Shown piece by piece: positions 5,429 through 5,473 of a stretch of DNA of 5,473 bases. Source of the stretch: an uncultured Ruminococcus sp. (GTDB taxonomy: Bacteria; Bacillota; Clostridia; Oscillospirales; Ruminococcaceae); NCBI GenBank assembly GCA_946404705.1, contig CAMJES010000165.1, positions 1-5,473 on the forward strand. The letters run 5' to 3'. The translations under genes were made by a program, and so were the position numbers. Position 1 is the first letter of the stretch; each line of letters begins with the position of its first letter. The notes below the pieces were generated by a model, which worked only from the letters and a program-made list of their open reading frames with translations, was not told where the DNA came from and did not search any database.

Positions 5429-5473
5429 AGATCGGAAGAGCACACGTCTGAACTCCAGTCACCGGCTATGATA
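5429..5473 (+). other. Illumina TruSeq adapter and index sequence (assembly contamination)
   Basis: From 5429 the plus strand reads AGATCGGAAGAGCACACGTC and continues to 5462 as the standard TruSeq read-1 read-through adapter, 34 bases without a mismatch from memory. The next eight bases, CGGCTATG (5463-5470), match the i7 index I know as D709, and 'AT' after it fits the next adapter bases; the final A does not (C expected). Translated, it gives the well-known artefact peptides 'TGVQTCALPI' on the minus strand and 'RKSTRLNSSH' on the plus strand. It is not part of the genome. Confidence 0.98.

Noticed and set aside
5429..5462. GTG at 5462 as a portal start, with the peptide TGVQTCALPIC
   Set aside because: These codons are translated adapter sequence; the portal is incomplete and its real start is not in the window.
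5067..5471. 134-codon plus-strand open frame opposite the portal
   Set aside because: It is antisense to the portal and ends in 'RKSTRLNSSH', the translated adapter.

Overview
This window is a stretch of the head-morphogenesis module of a tailed (siphovirus-type) phage or prophage. Every supported gene lies on the minus strand, so transcription runs from high to low coordinates. The order, from 5473 down to 1, is: portal (C-terminal part) > MuF-like minor capsid protein with a C-terminal toxin-like domain > small acidic protein (candidate immunity) > 40-residue basic ORF > GP20-type scaffold > major capsid protein > small HeH/Rho_N-like protein > gp6-like head-tail connector > minor capsid protein 1 > start of a minor capsid protein 2-like gene. 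This order, the strong AAGGAG-type ribosome binding sites and the moderate GC content point to a phage of Firmicutes, probably Clostridia. A Ruminococcus-like host is my guess from general sequence character only.

Region by region: 4812-5428 encodes the last 204 residues of a SPP1 gp6-type portal. Bases 5429-5473 are not biological: they read as the Illumina TruSeq read-through adapter followed by what looks like an 8-base i7 index, so the real sequence ends near 5428. From 3093 to 4796 is a 567-residue MuF/Phage_min_cap2 protein. Its first ~380 residues are an ordinary capsid protein at about 54% GC (hand count, 3661-4020). Its last ~180 residues are AT-rich (about 32% GC by hand count over 2821-3600) and end in a compact domain with the look of a BECR-fold (Barnase/EndoU/colicin E5-D/RelE) RNase toxin. 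Directly downstream, 13 bases on, is a 92-residue acidic protein with the same low GC, well placed to be its immunity protein. An intrinsic terminator closes this block.

Between that terminator (2781-2811) and a second one (2585-2617) lies a 40-residue ORF with a good ribosome binding site and an arginine-rich tail. After the second terminator come scaffold and major capsid protein, which together build the procapsid, then the small HeH-like protein and the connector/neck genes. The neck genes are tightly packed, with ATGA and TAATG stop/start overlaps.

The most interesting part is 2781-3650: a phage-borne polymorphic toxin/immunity cassette fused onto a virion protein, with its own base composition, its own terminator and possibly an internal promoter. 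A second point of interest is a W/YY-repeat insert in the major capsid protein. No tRNA, rRNA, CRISPR array, integrase or insertion sequence was seen.
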